From assembly GCF_032925565.1 (NCBI RefSeq), contig NZ_CP136708.1, forward strand, positions 434,001 through 498,000: a stretch of DNA of 64,000 nt. Direction: 5' to 3'. The DNA comes from Alteromonas sp. CI.11.F.A3 (GTDB lineage: Bacteria > Pseudomonadota > Gammaproteobacteria > Enterobacterales > Alteromonadaceae). This document shows positions 43,522-52,553 of the stretch, piece after piece. The position numbers were made by a program, and so were the translations under genes. The notes under the pieces are model-generated. The model saw only the letters and a program-made list of their open reading frames with translations, was not told the origin of the DNA and did not search any database. Position 1 is the stretch's first letter; each line of letters starts with the position of its first letter.

Positions 43522-44031
43522 TTACTGGAACGTAACGTCAACTACATAGTTAGCGGTATAAGCGTCGCCTGGCGTTAATGCCGAATCAACCGTCATGTCA
43601 CCATATACATCGATAGTAAGATCTGTACCTGATGCGTCTGTAGTAACCGCAGTCAATGTGCCGTCTGCGATATTGTCGTGTGTTGCCACAGCTGCATTGA
43701 TGTCATAGTTCGCTTCAAAAGTAACATTGGTACCAGATGCACCAGTCACTGTGACATTCACAGGAACATTTGAAGCTAAGCCTGAAACCGTAATTAGACC
43801 AATAGCAATGTTCGCATTAGAAACATCGCAATCGCCTGATACAGTGCCCGCATTATCCATGGTACACACAGAGCCTACTGTTGGTTGCATGGCACCGAAG
43901 TGAAGCGTAGCAGTTTCTGCAATAGTCGCATCGGACATCGCGTCTACATTCGCTTGAAATGTTTCACTTGCTGCAAGTGTTGACGCAGAAATAGTAGAAA
44001 GTAGCGCTATTGTCATTATTCTTTTTTTCAT
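43522..44031 (-). CDS. DUF4402 pilin-like subunit
   Basis: A 169-residue secreted protein with a signal peptide (MKKRIMTIALLSTISASTLA). The Thr/Ala/Asp-rich beta-sandwich has TATLHFGAMQPTVGSVCTMD and YTANYVVDVTFQ at the end, typical of DUF4402 subunits of chaperone-usher systems. The two cysteines (SVCTM and GDCDV) probably form a disulfide. The reading frame starts 5 codons earlier, but that segment carries the GAGGAAAC ribosome site, so ATG 44029-44031 is chosen. It is the first gene of the pilus operon and the only subunit gene in it. Confidence 0.85.
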   Translation of the reverse strand: MKKRIMTIALLSTISASTLAASETFQANVDAMSDATIAETATLHFGAMQPTVGSVCTMDNAGTVSGDCDVSNANIAIGLITVSGLASNVPVNVTVTGASGTNVTFEANYDINAAVATHDNIADGTLTAVTTDASGTDLTIDVYGDMTVDSALTPGDAYTANYVVDVTFQ

Positions 44032-44527
44032 TTTGTTTCCTCTCATACCTTTAGTCGGGGCTGCCTAACGAATTATTTTACAATTGTTCTAAAATCAGTG
44101 AGTTGCTGGGAAGCTCTTATCAGTACTCAATTGACAGCGAAAATATATAACCACAGTCTTTACCCTTTTAAAAGGCGTTAAACCTTATGCTTACTTATTG
44201 AATTTAATAACTATTATCGAGAGGAAAAAAATCATATTTTCAACGTATTGATTATGTTTAAGTTTTTTTAAAGGTACTTTTTAAAGTTATACTTTTGTAT
44301 ACAAGCATAAATTTTATAATTTTCAAATTTTTTTAAAAAAAATTTTTATTTGAGTAGGTAGATAGGCGTTTTTTGCATTTTATTGCTGTCTTGAATGTTT
44401 ATGAAAATCTATTATCGCGCCACTAAGTTGACTTTAAACCAAGTGTTTTTCACTAGTATCGTGTTTTCATGGAAGCGGTTTATAATTTCAGTATGCAGTG
44501 GACATGCTATTAAAGGAGTGACACATC
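44032..44527. other. 496-bp AT-rich divergent region, pilus operon / CDF exporter
   Basis: It holds long A and T tracts, for example 44326-44350, that are typical of curved DNA, and the promoters of both divergent units must lie here. No clear operator is recognised. AT-rich tracts before pilus genes are often sites for H-NS-like silencers; that is inference. Confidence 0.4.
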
Positions 44528-45490
44528 ATGCACCACCATTCTCACGGGCATTCTCATGATCATGGGCACGAACATAGCCATGCAGAAACCGACAGTAGCC
44601 GCATAGGTTGGGCATTCTGGTTAAACTTCTGCTTCACCATTATTGAATTTATCGGCGGGTTGCTAACAAACAGTGTCGCTATTATGGCTGATGCGGTTCA
44701 CGATTTGGGCGATACTCTATCAATTGGCCTTGCGTGGTACTTAAGTAAGCTTGGTCAGAAATCGGCTACCGACAAATATTCTTATGGTTTTAAGCGATTA
44801 AGCCTTTTGGGCGCCATGATCAATGGACTTATTCTTGTTGCTGGTTCGGCGTGGATATTATCTGAGGCGATCCCTCGGTTGGCAAACCCTGAAATGCCGA
44901 TGACAGAGGGCATGATGGGCTTGGCAGTAATGGGCATTATCGTAAACGGCTTTGCGGCTTATAAGCTAAGTGGCGGCCATTCAATGAATGAAAAGGTGCT
45001 TAACTGGCACCTTATTGAAGACACCATGGGCTGGGTAGCGGTACTTATTGTGGCTATTGTTTTACATTTTGTAGAATGGCCTATTCTCGACCCAATTCTC
45101 TCTATTCTGTTCACGCTATTTATCTTATTCAACGTGTTGCGATACGTAGTGCAAACCATGAAGTTGTTTTTACAAGGCTCGCCAGATGATACCCAAAAGC
45201 AGGCTATTTCTGATGTTCTATTGAGTATGGAACACGTTGAAGAGCTACATCATGTTCACTTTTGGTCTCTTGATGGCGAACAGCATGTGTTAACAGCGCA
45301 CGTGGTAATTAATTGCAGTATTGATAACACTAAACTTAGAGCGTTAAAGCAAGATGTATCAGACCGACTAGCGCCGTTTAATTTGGCCCACACTACCATT
45401 GAATTTGAATTGCCTGGTGAGCCTTGTCGAGATGACAACGACAACTTGCATGTTCACCCGCATCACCATGAACATGTTCATATTAAATAA
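44528..45490 (+). CDS. Cation diffusion facilitator (Zn2+/Co2+ exporter, CzcD/ZitB-like)
   Basis: A 320-residue inner-membrane protein with a His-rich N-terminus (MHHHSHGHSHDHGHEHSH) and a His-rich C-terminus. It has six membrane segments; helix 2 carries ADAVHDLGDT and helix 5 carries HLIEDTMGW, the H/D-type zinc site of the CDF family. The C-terminal cytoplasmic domain has LHHVHFWSLDGEQHVLTAHV. It exports zinc or a similar cation by proton antiport. Start ATG with AAAGGAG upstream. It stands alone. Confidence 0.93.
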   Translation: MHHHSHGHSHDHGHEHSHAETDSSRIGWAFWLNFCFTIIEFIGGLLTNSVAIMADAVHDLGDTLSIGLAWYLSKLGQKSATDKYSYGFKRLSLLGAMINGLILVAGSAWILSEAIPRLANPEMPMTEGMMGLAVMGIIVNGFAAYKLSGGHSMNEKVLNWHLIEDTMGWVAVLIVAIVLHFVEWPILDPILSILFTLFILFNVLRYVVQTMKLFLQGSPDDTQKQAISDVLLSMEHVEELHHVHFWSLDGEQHVLTAHVVINCSIDNTKLRALKQDVSDRLAPFNLAHTTIEFELPGEPCRDDNDNLHVHPHHHEHVHIK

Positions 45491-45493
45491 AAA

Positions 45494-45511
45494 AGGCGGC
45501 CAAGGCCGCCT
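45494..45511. terminator. Terminator between converging genes
   Basis: AGGCGGCC and GGCCGCCT form an 8-bp stem with a 2-base loop, flanked by an A-run that is a T-run on the minus strand. It ends the GH31-symporter transcript and probably the CDF transcript. Confidence 0.85.
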
Positions 45512-45518
45512 GTTAGTA

Positions 45519-47240
45519 TTATTGATGTGCTAAGCGCTTTAACCCTAATTCGTATCTGGCACGCCACCATTTAAGGCTTATGCCGATGGCTACAAAGCAG
45601 GTACTCCACAGCCCAACTAAAGAAGGGATAAAGGCTTTACTGATGCCGCCCACGAAACCCACTGGTGAAAACATTAAGTACAGAGTCACAATTAAACCAA
45701 CCAGTACAATCGCGCAAGGAATAGCATAACGCCACGGTGTCATATCTACCTCTGCTTTAGGTACAAAGCGCCATGGCTTTGCCATAGGGTAGAAGTGACC
45801 AATGGCCAGCATAATGCCAAGTTCAATGGCAAACAAAATGGCGTAGATATGGATAAAGTTAATCTCTACTTGCCACACAAACTTCAGCAAGGCATACGCT
45901 ATTACGTGAAAGATAATCGCGACCTTTGCCGCAAGGGCAGGCACGTTTTTAGTAAATAAACCGACCAATACAATGGTAATAACAGGAATGTTATAAAAAC
46001 CCGTAAAGATACGAATAATCTGCCACAACCCTTCCGGTGCCAGCATTAATAACGGCGCAGTAATGAAAGAGACCACCGCAATAACTAAACTGGTAATTTT
46101 GGCTACGCGAATGAGCTGGGAATCAGTGACCTTATCTTTTTTAAACGGTTTGTACACGTCTAAACAAAACAGTGTGGCGGCGCTATTTAATAACGAGTTG
46201 AACGAGCTAAATACCGCTCCTAACAACACCGCTAAGAAAAAACCAGACAAGTATTGCGGTAATACCTCTTTCACTAAGTGTGGATAAGCCAAGTCGATAG
46301 TTTGCAGGTTTTCATTTTGATACAGGTGATACGCAATTACCCCAGGTAACATCATCATAAAAGGCACGAGGACTTTAAAATACCCCGAAAACAACACGCC
46401 CTTTTGCCCTTCAATTAAGTTCTTAGCACCTAGCGTACGTTGAATTACATATTGGTTGGTACCCCAATAAAACAGGTTCGCCAATATCATACCGGTGAAA
46501 ATAGTCCCAAAGGGCACGGGATCATCAGCACCCCCTATGGCATTTAGTTTCTCGGTTTCGGTTGTAGCGATAGTGGTTAGGCCGGCTGCGAAGCTGCCAT
46601 CACCTAGTGCAATTAAGCCTAAGATAGGTACCAATAACCCAACAATGAGAAGGCCTACACCGTTGATGGTATCTGACACTGCTACCGCTTTTAAACCGCC
46701 AAATATGGCGTACAAGGCACCGATACTGCCTACCATTATGATGGTAACAATAAGGCTGGCTTCATAACTTAAATTTAATAACCCGGGCACGTCGAATAAC
46801 CGAAGTACCGCAATAGAGCCTGAATAGAGTACCGAAGGAATAGTAATTAAGGTGTAACCCACCATAAATAATACGACCGTCATTCTTCTTACGTTGTCGT
46901 CGAACCGGTCACGTAGAAACTCGGGTAGGGTAGAAAAAGCGCCCGCTAAGTAGCGAGGCAAAAAGATCAGCGCCATGATAATGGTGGAAATACCCGCGGT
47001 CACTTCCCATGCCATAGCACTTAAATTGTACCCAAAGGCAGAGCCGTTAAGACCAATGAGCTGCTCTGCCGAGAGGTTAGTCAGGATCATAGAGCCTGCA
47101 ATGAAGGTGCCGGTTAACCCCCGACCTGCTAAGAAATAGCCGTCTTGAGTATTTACTTCGCCTTTCGTTTTCATGTACGAAATAATGGCGACCACGGCCA
47201 TAAAGGCCATACAGGTCAGTAAGGTAAGCGTCACATTCAT
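45519..47240 (-). CDS. Sodium:solute symporter (SSS family), sugar type
   Basis: A 573-residue inner-membrane protein with about 13-14 helices, of the SSS/SGLT family: AGRGLTGTFIAGSMILTNLS and LFYWGTNQYVIQRTLGAKN are characteristic of vSGLT-like sugar transporters, with the Na+-site serines on the helix-8 region (SSFNSLLNSAATLF). It is 16 bp downstream of the GH31 gene and shares its operator. It most likely imports the sugar substrate of the regulon, predicted sulfoquinovose or its glycerol glycoside, driven by Na+ as suits a marine bacterium. Confidence 0.9.
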   Translation of the reverse strand: MNVTLTLLTCMAFMAVVAIISYMKTKGEVNTQDGYFLAGRGLTGTFIAGSMILTNLSAEQLIGLNGSAFGYNLSAMAWEVTAGISTIIMALIFLPRYLAGAFSTLPEFLRDRFDDNVRRMTVVLFMVGYTLITIPSVLYSGSIAVLRLFDVPGLLNLSYEASLIVTIIMVGSIGALYAIFGGLKAVAVSDTINGVGLLIVGLLVPILGLIALGDGSFAAGLTTIATTETEKLNAIGGADDPVPFGTIFTGMILANLFYWGTNQYVIQRTLGAKNLIEGQKGVLFSGYFKVLVPFMMMLPGVIAYHLYQNENLQTIDLAYPHLVKEVLPQYLSGFFLAVLLGAVFSSFNSLLNSAATLFCLDVYKPFKKDKVTDSQLIRVAKITSLVIAVVSFITAPLLMLAPEGLWQIIRIFTGFYNIPVITIVLVGLFTKNVPALAAKVAIIFHVIAYALLKFVWQVEINFIHIYAILFAIELGIMLAIGHFYPMAKPWRFVPKAEVDMTPWRYAIPCAIVLVGLIVTLYLMFSPVGFVGGISKAFIPSLVGLWSTCFVAIGISLKWWRARYELGLKRLAHQ

Positions 47241-47256
47241 GCTAATACTCCGACGA

Positions 47257-49359
47257 CTATTGCGGCCACATAGTGGTAGCAGACATATCCATTTCGGTAT
47301 GCTCTACCTCAGGACCTAAAACCACTTGCTCACCTTTGCGAACAAATACTGCCAGCTCATTCAAACCTAGAATTTGCTCGTAGTACTTACCGCCTTGGTA
47401 AGTGTCTTCGTCGGAAGGTGAAGTGCTAGCAGTATTAAAACGAACCCAATCACCTTCTGGTAAATAGAACTTCACTTTACCGCCAGGCACAATACAAGGC
47501 ACGACTAACAAACTTTCGCCGCACATGAATTGTTGTTCAAACTGGCGGGCAAGTGGGTCGTTAGGGAACGCAAGGGCCATTGAACGCTGCACAGGTAAGC
47601 CGGTTTCACTGGCTTGTTGTGTGGCTTTTTCTAAATAGGGCAGTAAGCGATAACGCAGTTTTAGCGCGTCGAATACGGCATCAGATGCTGCTTCGCCGTA
47701 GGACCAAGGTTCGCGAGGGCCAATGCCATGCAGGCGCATATGAGCAGAAAACACTGATGCCTGTGCCCAGCGAACATAGAGTTCCGCGTCACGGGTATCC
47801 TTATAGAATCCGCCGATGTCGGTGGCGAAGAATGGACCGCCCGACATGCCCCAAGAAAGGCTTCCCCGAATACTCGCAGCTAGACCATGCCAGTCTGCTT
47901 GAGGATCGCCGCCCCACTGAGCTGGAAAACGCTGGCTGCCTGTCCATGCTGAACGACTGAACAGAAATGGCCCTGTTTTACAATATTTTTCAGCGGCTTC
48001 GTATACGCAGCGGTTATACAGCATGCTATATACGTTATGCAGTCGGTCACCTGAATCACCGCTGTAAGAGAGCATGTTGTCATCTTCTAACTGCTCACCA
48101 AAGTCGGCTTTAATCATATCAACACCCAGTTCGAACAAGGGCTTGTGTGATTCCTTCCAAAATTCGTAAGCTTCAGGGTGGGTAAAATCTAAAATACCTG
48201 AATCTGGTAGTGGAGTAAGTACTTCACCGAAAGGGCTTAAATCCCACTCGTAGCGATAAGCTTCACCCGTGCGCTTGTCTTTAATTAGCCAGCCTCTTTC
48301 AGCGGCCTTTACGTACAGCAGGTTTTTCACTGAAATCATGGGGTATTCCCATACGCAAATTTTAAAGTCCATCGCTTTTAGTTCATCAAGAACTGGCTTA
48401 GGATCGGCGTAGCGAGTAGGGTCCCATTCAAATGCAAAACGAGTATCGGTATCTTGCCATGCGCGGCCATCTAGCGTAATGACATCGCAGGGCATGTTCT
48501 TTTCACGTACTTCGCGGGCAACAGCTAATAGCTCTTCTGAATCTTTGTAATAAGCCTTGGAAAGAATAACGCCTAGGCTCCACTTTGGTGGAACAGGCGC
48601 GAATCCTGTCAGGCTGCTGTAAGTATGAATACTTTGCGCTGGGCTATCGCAGTGATACAAGAACATATCTAGCAAGGTGTCTTCAACCACGCAAATGTAC
48701 GCGCGCTGAGACCAAGGCGCATAGCCTACACCATGGGTCACTGGCGTTGGCGTGTGAACAAAGAGGTTCCAGCCTTCAGGGCTCCATGCGTAAGGGGTGT
48801 TTTTATAAGACTTTTCAGTGTTTACACCAAGGGCATCGTGATTATATGAACGAACCAATTGACCACGTTTATCAAGCTTGCCCCATTTTTCACCTAAGCC
48901 GTAGATTGATTCATCATCACCAAGTTCTAAACAAATTACCCAACCGGCATCGATTTTAGCGAAAGGCGGGAGGCGATGTTGACGCACAAAGTGTCCATCG
49001 GTAGCCGATTCTTGTACCAAAATATCGTTTCGATAAAGTTTGAAATGAAGCGGAGCAGAAAACAGTTCTAAACGGTATTCACCGGCATTAATGGTGCAGT
49101 GTTGCTCATCGCCCGAGAAAACAAGTTGCTTAGTATCGGGAGTGGTAATGAGCATGCCGTAATCGAAACCATCAACTAGGGTCGCATTATCACCGCCCGA
49201 CTGAATACGTAAGCCAAATTGGCTTATAGAAAATAGTAGGCTGCCGTATTGAGTAGGCACCGCTAGGTGGTGATCGTCTACTAGATAAGGGCTCGCGGTA
49301 ATATCCGCCGCCTTTATGCTGTTCCAGTCTGGCTCGGTTACCGAAAATGCATTACTCAT
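47257..49359 (-). CDS. GH31 glycosidase, candidate sulfoquinovosidase
   Basis: A 700-residue cytoplasmic enzyme (no signal peptide). The nucleophile is Asp419 in KADFGEQ, the acid/base Asp485 in WGGDPQADW. The backbone resembles YicI/YihQ (YGLGEKWGKLDKRG; SSHxRLHG-like SAHMRLHG). Aligned from memory, Arg307 in DTRFAFEW falls at the sulfonate-binding Arg301 of E. coli sulfoquinovosidase YihQ, where alpha-xylosidase YicI lacks Arg; the GDxxxDW wording also matches YihQ. The YihQ Trp304 and Tyr508 positions are Phe here. It heads a GH31-symporter operon with a perfect operator at -17 to -32 from the ATG. Alpha-glucosidase or xylosidase activity is the alternative. Confidence 0.85.
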   Translation of the reverse strand: MSNAFSVTEPDWNSIKAADITASPYLVDDHHLAVPTQYGSLLFSISQFGLRIQSGGDNATLVDGFDYGMLITTPDTKQLVFSGDEQHCTINAGEYRLELFSAPLHFKLYRNDILVQESATDGHFVRQHRLPPFAKIDAGWVICLELGDDESIYGLGEKWGKLDKRGQLVRSYNHDALGVNTEKSYKNTPYAWSPEGWNLFVHTPTPVTHGVGYAPWSQRAYICVVEDTLLDMFLYHCDSPAQSIHTYSSLTGFAPVPPKWSLGVILSKAYYKDSEELLAVAREVREKNMPCDVITLDGRAWQDTDTRFAFEWDPTRYADPKPVLDELKAMDFKICVWEYPMISVKNLLYVKAAERGWLIKDKRTGEAYRYEWDLSPFGEVLTPLPDSGILDFTHPEAYEFWKESHKPLFELGVDMIKADFGEQLEDDNMLSYSGDSGDRLHNVYSMLYNRCVYEAAEKYCKTGPFLFSRSAWTGSQRFPAQWGGDPQADWHGLAASIRGSLSWGMSGGPFFATDIGGFYKDTRDAELYVRWAQASVFSAHMRLHGIGPREPWSYGEAASDAVFDALKLRYRLLPYLEKATQQASETGLPVQRSMALAFPNDPLARQFEQQFMCGESLLVVPCIVPGGKVKFYLPEGDWVRFNTASTSPSDEDTYQGGKYYEQILGLNELAVFVRKGEQVVLGPEVEHTEMDMSATTMWPQ

Positions 49360-49375
49360 ATCACTTCACTCTTCG

Positions 49376-49391
49376 TGTCTTATATAAGACA
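49376..49391. promoter_or_regulatory. GntR-regulon operator, GH31 promoter
   Basis: TGTCTTATATAAGACA, identical over 16 bp to the receptor-promoter site, lies 17 bp before the GH31 ATG, a position that would block transcription or the leader when bound. Confidence 0.8.
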
Positions 49392-49565
49392 TAAGTTAAT
49401 GAAATGTAACTTGGCTGTCAACGAGCAATTACAGTTTTCAGTGCAAATTATTACAAGTGCGCGTTGTATTTCAAACGGGGAATGGCGTTTTTACTATTGG
49501 TAGCGACTGCCAGTTGCGGCTATCTAAGGCTGCTTAGTAAACACAGTGTTTAGTTAACACAATGC

Positions 49566-50327
49566 TTAGTTTAACAGGTGGGGCACATTTTGAAGAATTA
49601 ACGTTATCCCACTAAGCGCTAATGTACTAATGGCCAATAATCTTACCACGCTTGGCTCAATCCGCGCAGCTAGCAGCCTACCAATGCGCGTAAATATTAA
49701 GATCAGGGGGATAGCAAAAAGGGTAGATATAACCGTAGTCTGATTGGGCAACGTGCCAAAAGGCACCATGGCTAAACGAATAAGCGCGGTAACACTAAAG
49801 ATAGCCAGCAGAGTATATCGCACTTCATGCACAGACCAATTCTGGCGATAACACTGAAATACCACGGGTGGCCCGAAAGTAGAAAATAACCCGCCTAATA
49901 CGCCACCCAATGCGCCTGATACTATAAAGCCCCACCCTTTGCCTGAGGCAGCAGATTGGCTTCTTTTCACAATGAGTAGCAAGCAGCAGGTTAATATTGC
50001 CAACCCAAGCAAAATATTTAACCAAACCGACAGTCCCGCGGAAAGGTATTCAAGCAAGGCGTAGCCCACGGCAATAAAAGGGATACCGCCGATCAACACA
50101 AGCGTGAAGGCTTTGCGGTGAATAAGGTGAACATTTTTCAACACAATACTGGTTGAATTTACTAACCCTAGAACACTAATTAAAAAAGTGGTGGCGGTAA
50201 GGGGAAGTAAATTAAATAAGGTAAAACTAGATACCACCATTAACCCAAAGCCAAACCCGCTTAGGGTTTGCAGTACAGTAGCAAAGCCCAATAGAATGAA
50301 CATAGGTACTAGGGTTTCAAGTAACAT
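49566..50327 (-). CDS. TauE/SafE family exporter (TSUP), likely sulfite efflux
   Basis: A 253-residue inner-membrane protein with about eight helices. It has TSUP repeats: LQTLSGFGFGLMVVSSF near residue 20 and ALGGVLGGLFSTFGPPVVF near residue 140. The family exports sulfite and other sulfur anions. It is divergent from the GntR regulator with a 101-bp gap and lies between the GH31 operon and the dioxygenase operon. The dioxygenase makes sulfite, so efflux of sulfite from the cytoplasm is a sensible role. Direct evidence is family plus context. Confidence 0.85.
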   Translation of the reverse strand: MLLETLVPMFILLGFATVLQTLSGFGFGLMVVSSFTLFNLLPLTATTFLISVLGLVNSTSIVLKNVHLIHRKAFTLVLIGGIPFIAVGYALLEYLSAGLSVWLNILLGLAILTCCLLLIVKRSQSAASGKGWGFIVSGALGGVLGGLFSTFGPPVVFQCYRQNWSVHEVRYTLLAIFSVTALIRLAMVPFGTLPNQTTVISTLFAIPLILIFTRIGRLLAARIEPSVVRLLAISTLALSGITLILQNVPHLLN

Positions 50328-50351
50328 TTTGCATCTACACCTGTAGTTGTA

Positions 50352-50367
50352 TGTGATTTACATCAAA
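50352..50367 (+). promoter_or_regulatory. Candidate CRP-like site in the TauE/GntR divergent region
   Basis: TGTGATTTACATCAAA matches TGTGA-N6-TCACA at 9 of 10 arm positions. It would fit catabolite control of the regulator; weak evidence. Confidence 0.35.
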
Positions 50368-50383
50368 AATGCGCTATAACTCT

Positions 50384-50399
50384 TGTGTATGATATAACA
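50384..50399. promoter_or_regulatory. Weak candidate autoregulatory operator of the GntR gene
   Basis: TGTGTATGATATAACA matches the 16-bp operator at 10 positions, 30 bp before the regulator's ATG and near a TATGAT -10-like box. Possible autoregulation only. Confidence 0.25.
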
Positions 50400-50428
50400 A
50401 CAAAAATTAAGCATTAGGTTAGGGTTTC

Positions 50429-51178
50429 ATGTCTTCATCTCAGTTCGACCACAAATTAAGTGGTCCCAGTCTCGCGTTCCAACCGCTCTATCAGCAAGTT
50501 GCCGAATATATAAAGCAGCTCATTGTTGAACGTCGGTGGCAGCCTGGTGAAATGTTGCCAAGCGAGTTCAAACTGGCTGATGAATTTAATGTTAGCCAAG
50601 GCACGGTTCGTAAAGCGTTAACCTTGCTTACCGACACTAAAATTGTAACACGCCGCCAAGGTGTAGGTACCTTCGTTTCTGAGCACACTGCACAAGATGC
50701 CCTGTTTCGCTTCTTCCCGCTGCAAGCCGACGGCAAGGGAGCCGACCTTCCCAAAGCCGAGTTGCTTGGCATAGAACTCATATCTCCTGATAAAAACGTA
50801 CAAGCCGCGTTAAATTTATCGGGCAAAGAGCGCGTAACAAAACTCGAACGTCGACGTATTTTAGATAACGAATTTTGTATGCTGGAAACGATTTTTCTGC
50901 CGGCTAAATATTTTGTTGGCATACATGAACGCAAAGATATTCCCCATACCTTGTACCATTTCTATCAAACCGACTTTAATCAAACCGTATTTAAAACCCG
51001 AGACGGTATTAAAGCGGTACTAGCCTCAGATAACGATGCCAAGCTTTTACAAATAAAAGCAGGCGAGCCGCTGTTGCTGGTAACACGTGTGACAGAGTCT
51101 ATAGACGGTAAGCTGATTGAATATCGTGAAAGCAAATGTAGAAGCGATCACTATCATTACCAAGTAGAGCTTGATTAA
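50429..51178 (+). CDS. GntR/HutC-type transcription regulator (UTRA domain)
   Basis: A 249-residue protein. The N-terminal winged helix-turn-helix has QPGEMLPSEFKLADEFNVSQG and TVRKALTLLTDTKIVTRRQG-V-GTFV, the classic GntR signature. The C-terminal UTRA ligand domain has RILDNEFCMLETIFLPAKYF and LIEYRESKCRSDHYHYQVEL. HutC-type GntR proteins bind sugar phosphates or metabolites and usually repress catabolic genes through palindromic sites. Its neighbours share a 16-bp palindrome, so it is the natural owner. The effector is unknown, perhaps sulfoquinovose or 6-oxo-glucose. Confidence 0.93.
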   Translation: MSSSQFDHKLSGPSLAFQPLYQQVAEYIKQLIVERRWQPGEMLPSEFKLADEFNVSQGTVRKALTLLTDTKIVTRRQGVGTFVSEHTAQDALFRFFPLQADGKGADLPKAELLGIELISPDKNVQAALNLSGKERVTKLERRRILDNEFCMLETIFLPAKYFVGIHERKDIPHTLYHFYQTDFNQTVFKTRDGIKAVLASDNDAKLLQIKAGEPLLLVTRVTESIDGKLIEYRESKCRSDHYHYQVELD

Positions 51179-51314
51179 ATTATCGCTAGCAATTCCTCTG
51201 CTAGCTCAGCGCATAGCCATTTAAAATCGCTATGCTATGTTCATACTGCTTCTTGTTAACGCTGCCCCATCAAGGTTTTACCCTTAGATGGCTTTTTCTC
51301 TTATAGCGCTTACC

Positions 51315-51374
51315 TTAGAAGCTATAGACTTTGAAGCTATATCCTTTGAAGCAGCGACCCCTAAGACTATGCCA
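51315..51374. repeat. Degenerate 15-bp direct repeats
   Basis: Units of 15 bp (51315-51329, 51330-51344, 51345-51359, 51360-51374) of the type TTTGAAGCTATANCC lie in the 403-bp gap between the GntR gene and the reductase gene. No gene is seen in that gap; two small hairpins follow at 51386-51401 and near 51415. Confidence 0.5.
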
Positions 51375-51488
51375 TTCAACACTTGGGCCCTGAAATAAGG
51401 GCTTCGGTACAGCGTTATTCAATAACGTCTTTTCGAAATAAACACAAAAACAACTTCGCGAGTATCAAAAAGTGAGTGCTTAATTAAT

Positions 51489-51506
51489 TTTGTTAACACT
51501 TTGTTG
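51489..51506. repeat. 18-bp motif shared with the MFS/GH3 promoter region
   Basis: TTTGTTAACACTTTGTTG is identical to 60438-60455. It contains the palindrome TGTTAACA. Both copies lie upstream of sugar-catabolic operons, in opposite orientation to transcription. Confidence 0.6.
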
Positions 51507-51533
51507 ACATGGCATTCCTCCTATAATAACTTA

Positions 51534-51549
51534 TGTCTTATACAAGACT
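51534..51549. promoter_or_regulatory. GntR-regulon operator, dioxygenase operon promoter
   Basis: TGTCTTATACAAGACT differs from the perfect palindrome at two positions. It lies 33 bp before the reductase ATG, just downstream of a TTGACA box at 51504-51509. Confidence 0.75.
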
Positions 51550-51581
51550 AAAGTCTTTTTTATTGAACAGGATATAAAGAT

Positions 51582-52544
51582 ATGAACGCGTTGGAAAAAA
51601 TCCCTGAGGTTGGGTTTGGTTTCTGGAAAGTCGATACGGCTATCTGTGCTGATACTGCATACGAAGCGATTAAAGCGGGCTATCGCCATTTAGACTGCGC
51701 TTCTGATTATGGCAACGAGAAAGAGGTTGGCGAAGGCATTCAGCGTGCTATCAAAGATGGCCTTTGTACCCGTGAAGAGCTTTGGATCACATCGAAACTG
51801 TGGAATACCTTTCATGCACCAGAGCATGTGCCGCTAGCACTTGAAAAAACATTAAGCGATTTACAACTCGATTATCTCGATTTGTACCTTATTCACTTTC
51901 CGATAGCGCAAAAATTTGTGCCGATTGAAACTCGTTACCCACCAGAGTGGTTTTACGATACTACGCAAGAGAACCCAACCATGGAGTTGGCTCCAGTGCC
52001 TCTATATAAAACATGGGAAGCCATGGAAGGTTTGGTAGATAGCAAGAAGGTTAGTCGTATTGGTGTATGTAACTACAACACAGGGCTACTGCACGATTTG
52101 ATGAGCTACGCCCGTATCAAACCAGCTATGTTGCAAATTGAATCTCACCCGTATTTAACGCAAGAGCGTTTGATTCGCCTAGCAAAAGACTACGATATGA
52201 ACGTTACCGCGTTCTCGCCATTAGGAGCCCTGTCTTATCTTGAGCTAGAAATGGCGGATAAAACGGAATCGGTACTCGAGCAAGAGGTAGTGAAAAAAGC
52301 CGCTGGCGCCCATGGTAGAACACCTGCACAAGTGGTACTTCGCTGGGGTGTACAACGTGGTAATGCCATTATTCCTAAAACGTCGAAGCCTGAAAGAATG
52401 CGCGAAAACTTAGCCCTGTTCGATTTCGAACTTACCGATGAAGAAATGCAGGCTATTTCAGCGCTTAACATGAACCGACGCTTTAACGACCCAGGTCACT
52501 TCTGTGAAGCTGCCTTTAATCGTTTCCACCCTATTTACGACTAG
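51582..52544 (+). CDS. Aldo/keto reductase, candidate 6-oxo-glucose reductase
   Basis: A 320-residue cytoplasmic NAD(P)H-dependent oxidoreductase of the AKR family, similar to xylose reductases. The catalytic tetrad is visible: Asp38 and Tyr43 (DCASDYGNE), Lys72 (TSKLWN) and His105 (LIHFPI). The cofactor-binding end is IPKTSKPERMRENL. It is the first gene of an operon with the dioxygenase 9 bp later. The oxygenolytic loss of sulfite from sulfoquinovose would leave an aldehyde at C6, and a reductase of this kind would turn it into glucose. The family is certain, the substrate inferred. Confidence 0.92.
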   Translation: MNALEKIPEVGFGFWKVDTAICADTAYEAIKAGYRHLDCASDYGNEKEVGEGIQRAIKDGLCTREELWITSKLWNTFHAPEHVPLALEKTLSDLQLDYLDLYLIHFPIAQKFVPIETRYPPEWFYDTTQENPTMELAPVPLYKTWEAMEGLVDSKKVSRIGVCNYNTGLLHDLMSYARIKPAMLQIESHPYLTQERLIRLAKDYDMNVTAFSPLGALSYLELEMADKTESVLEQEVVKKAAGAHGRTPAQVVLRWGVQRGNAIIPKTSKPERMRENLALFDFELTDEEMQAISALNMNRRFNDPGHFCEAAFNRFHPIYD

Positions 52545-52553
52545 GAGAGTACT

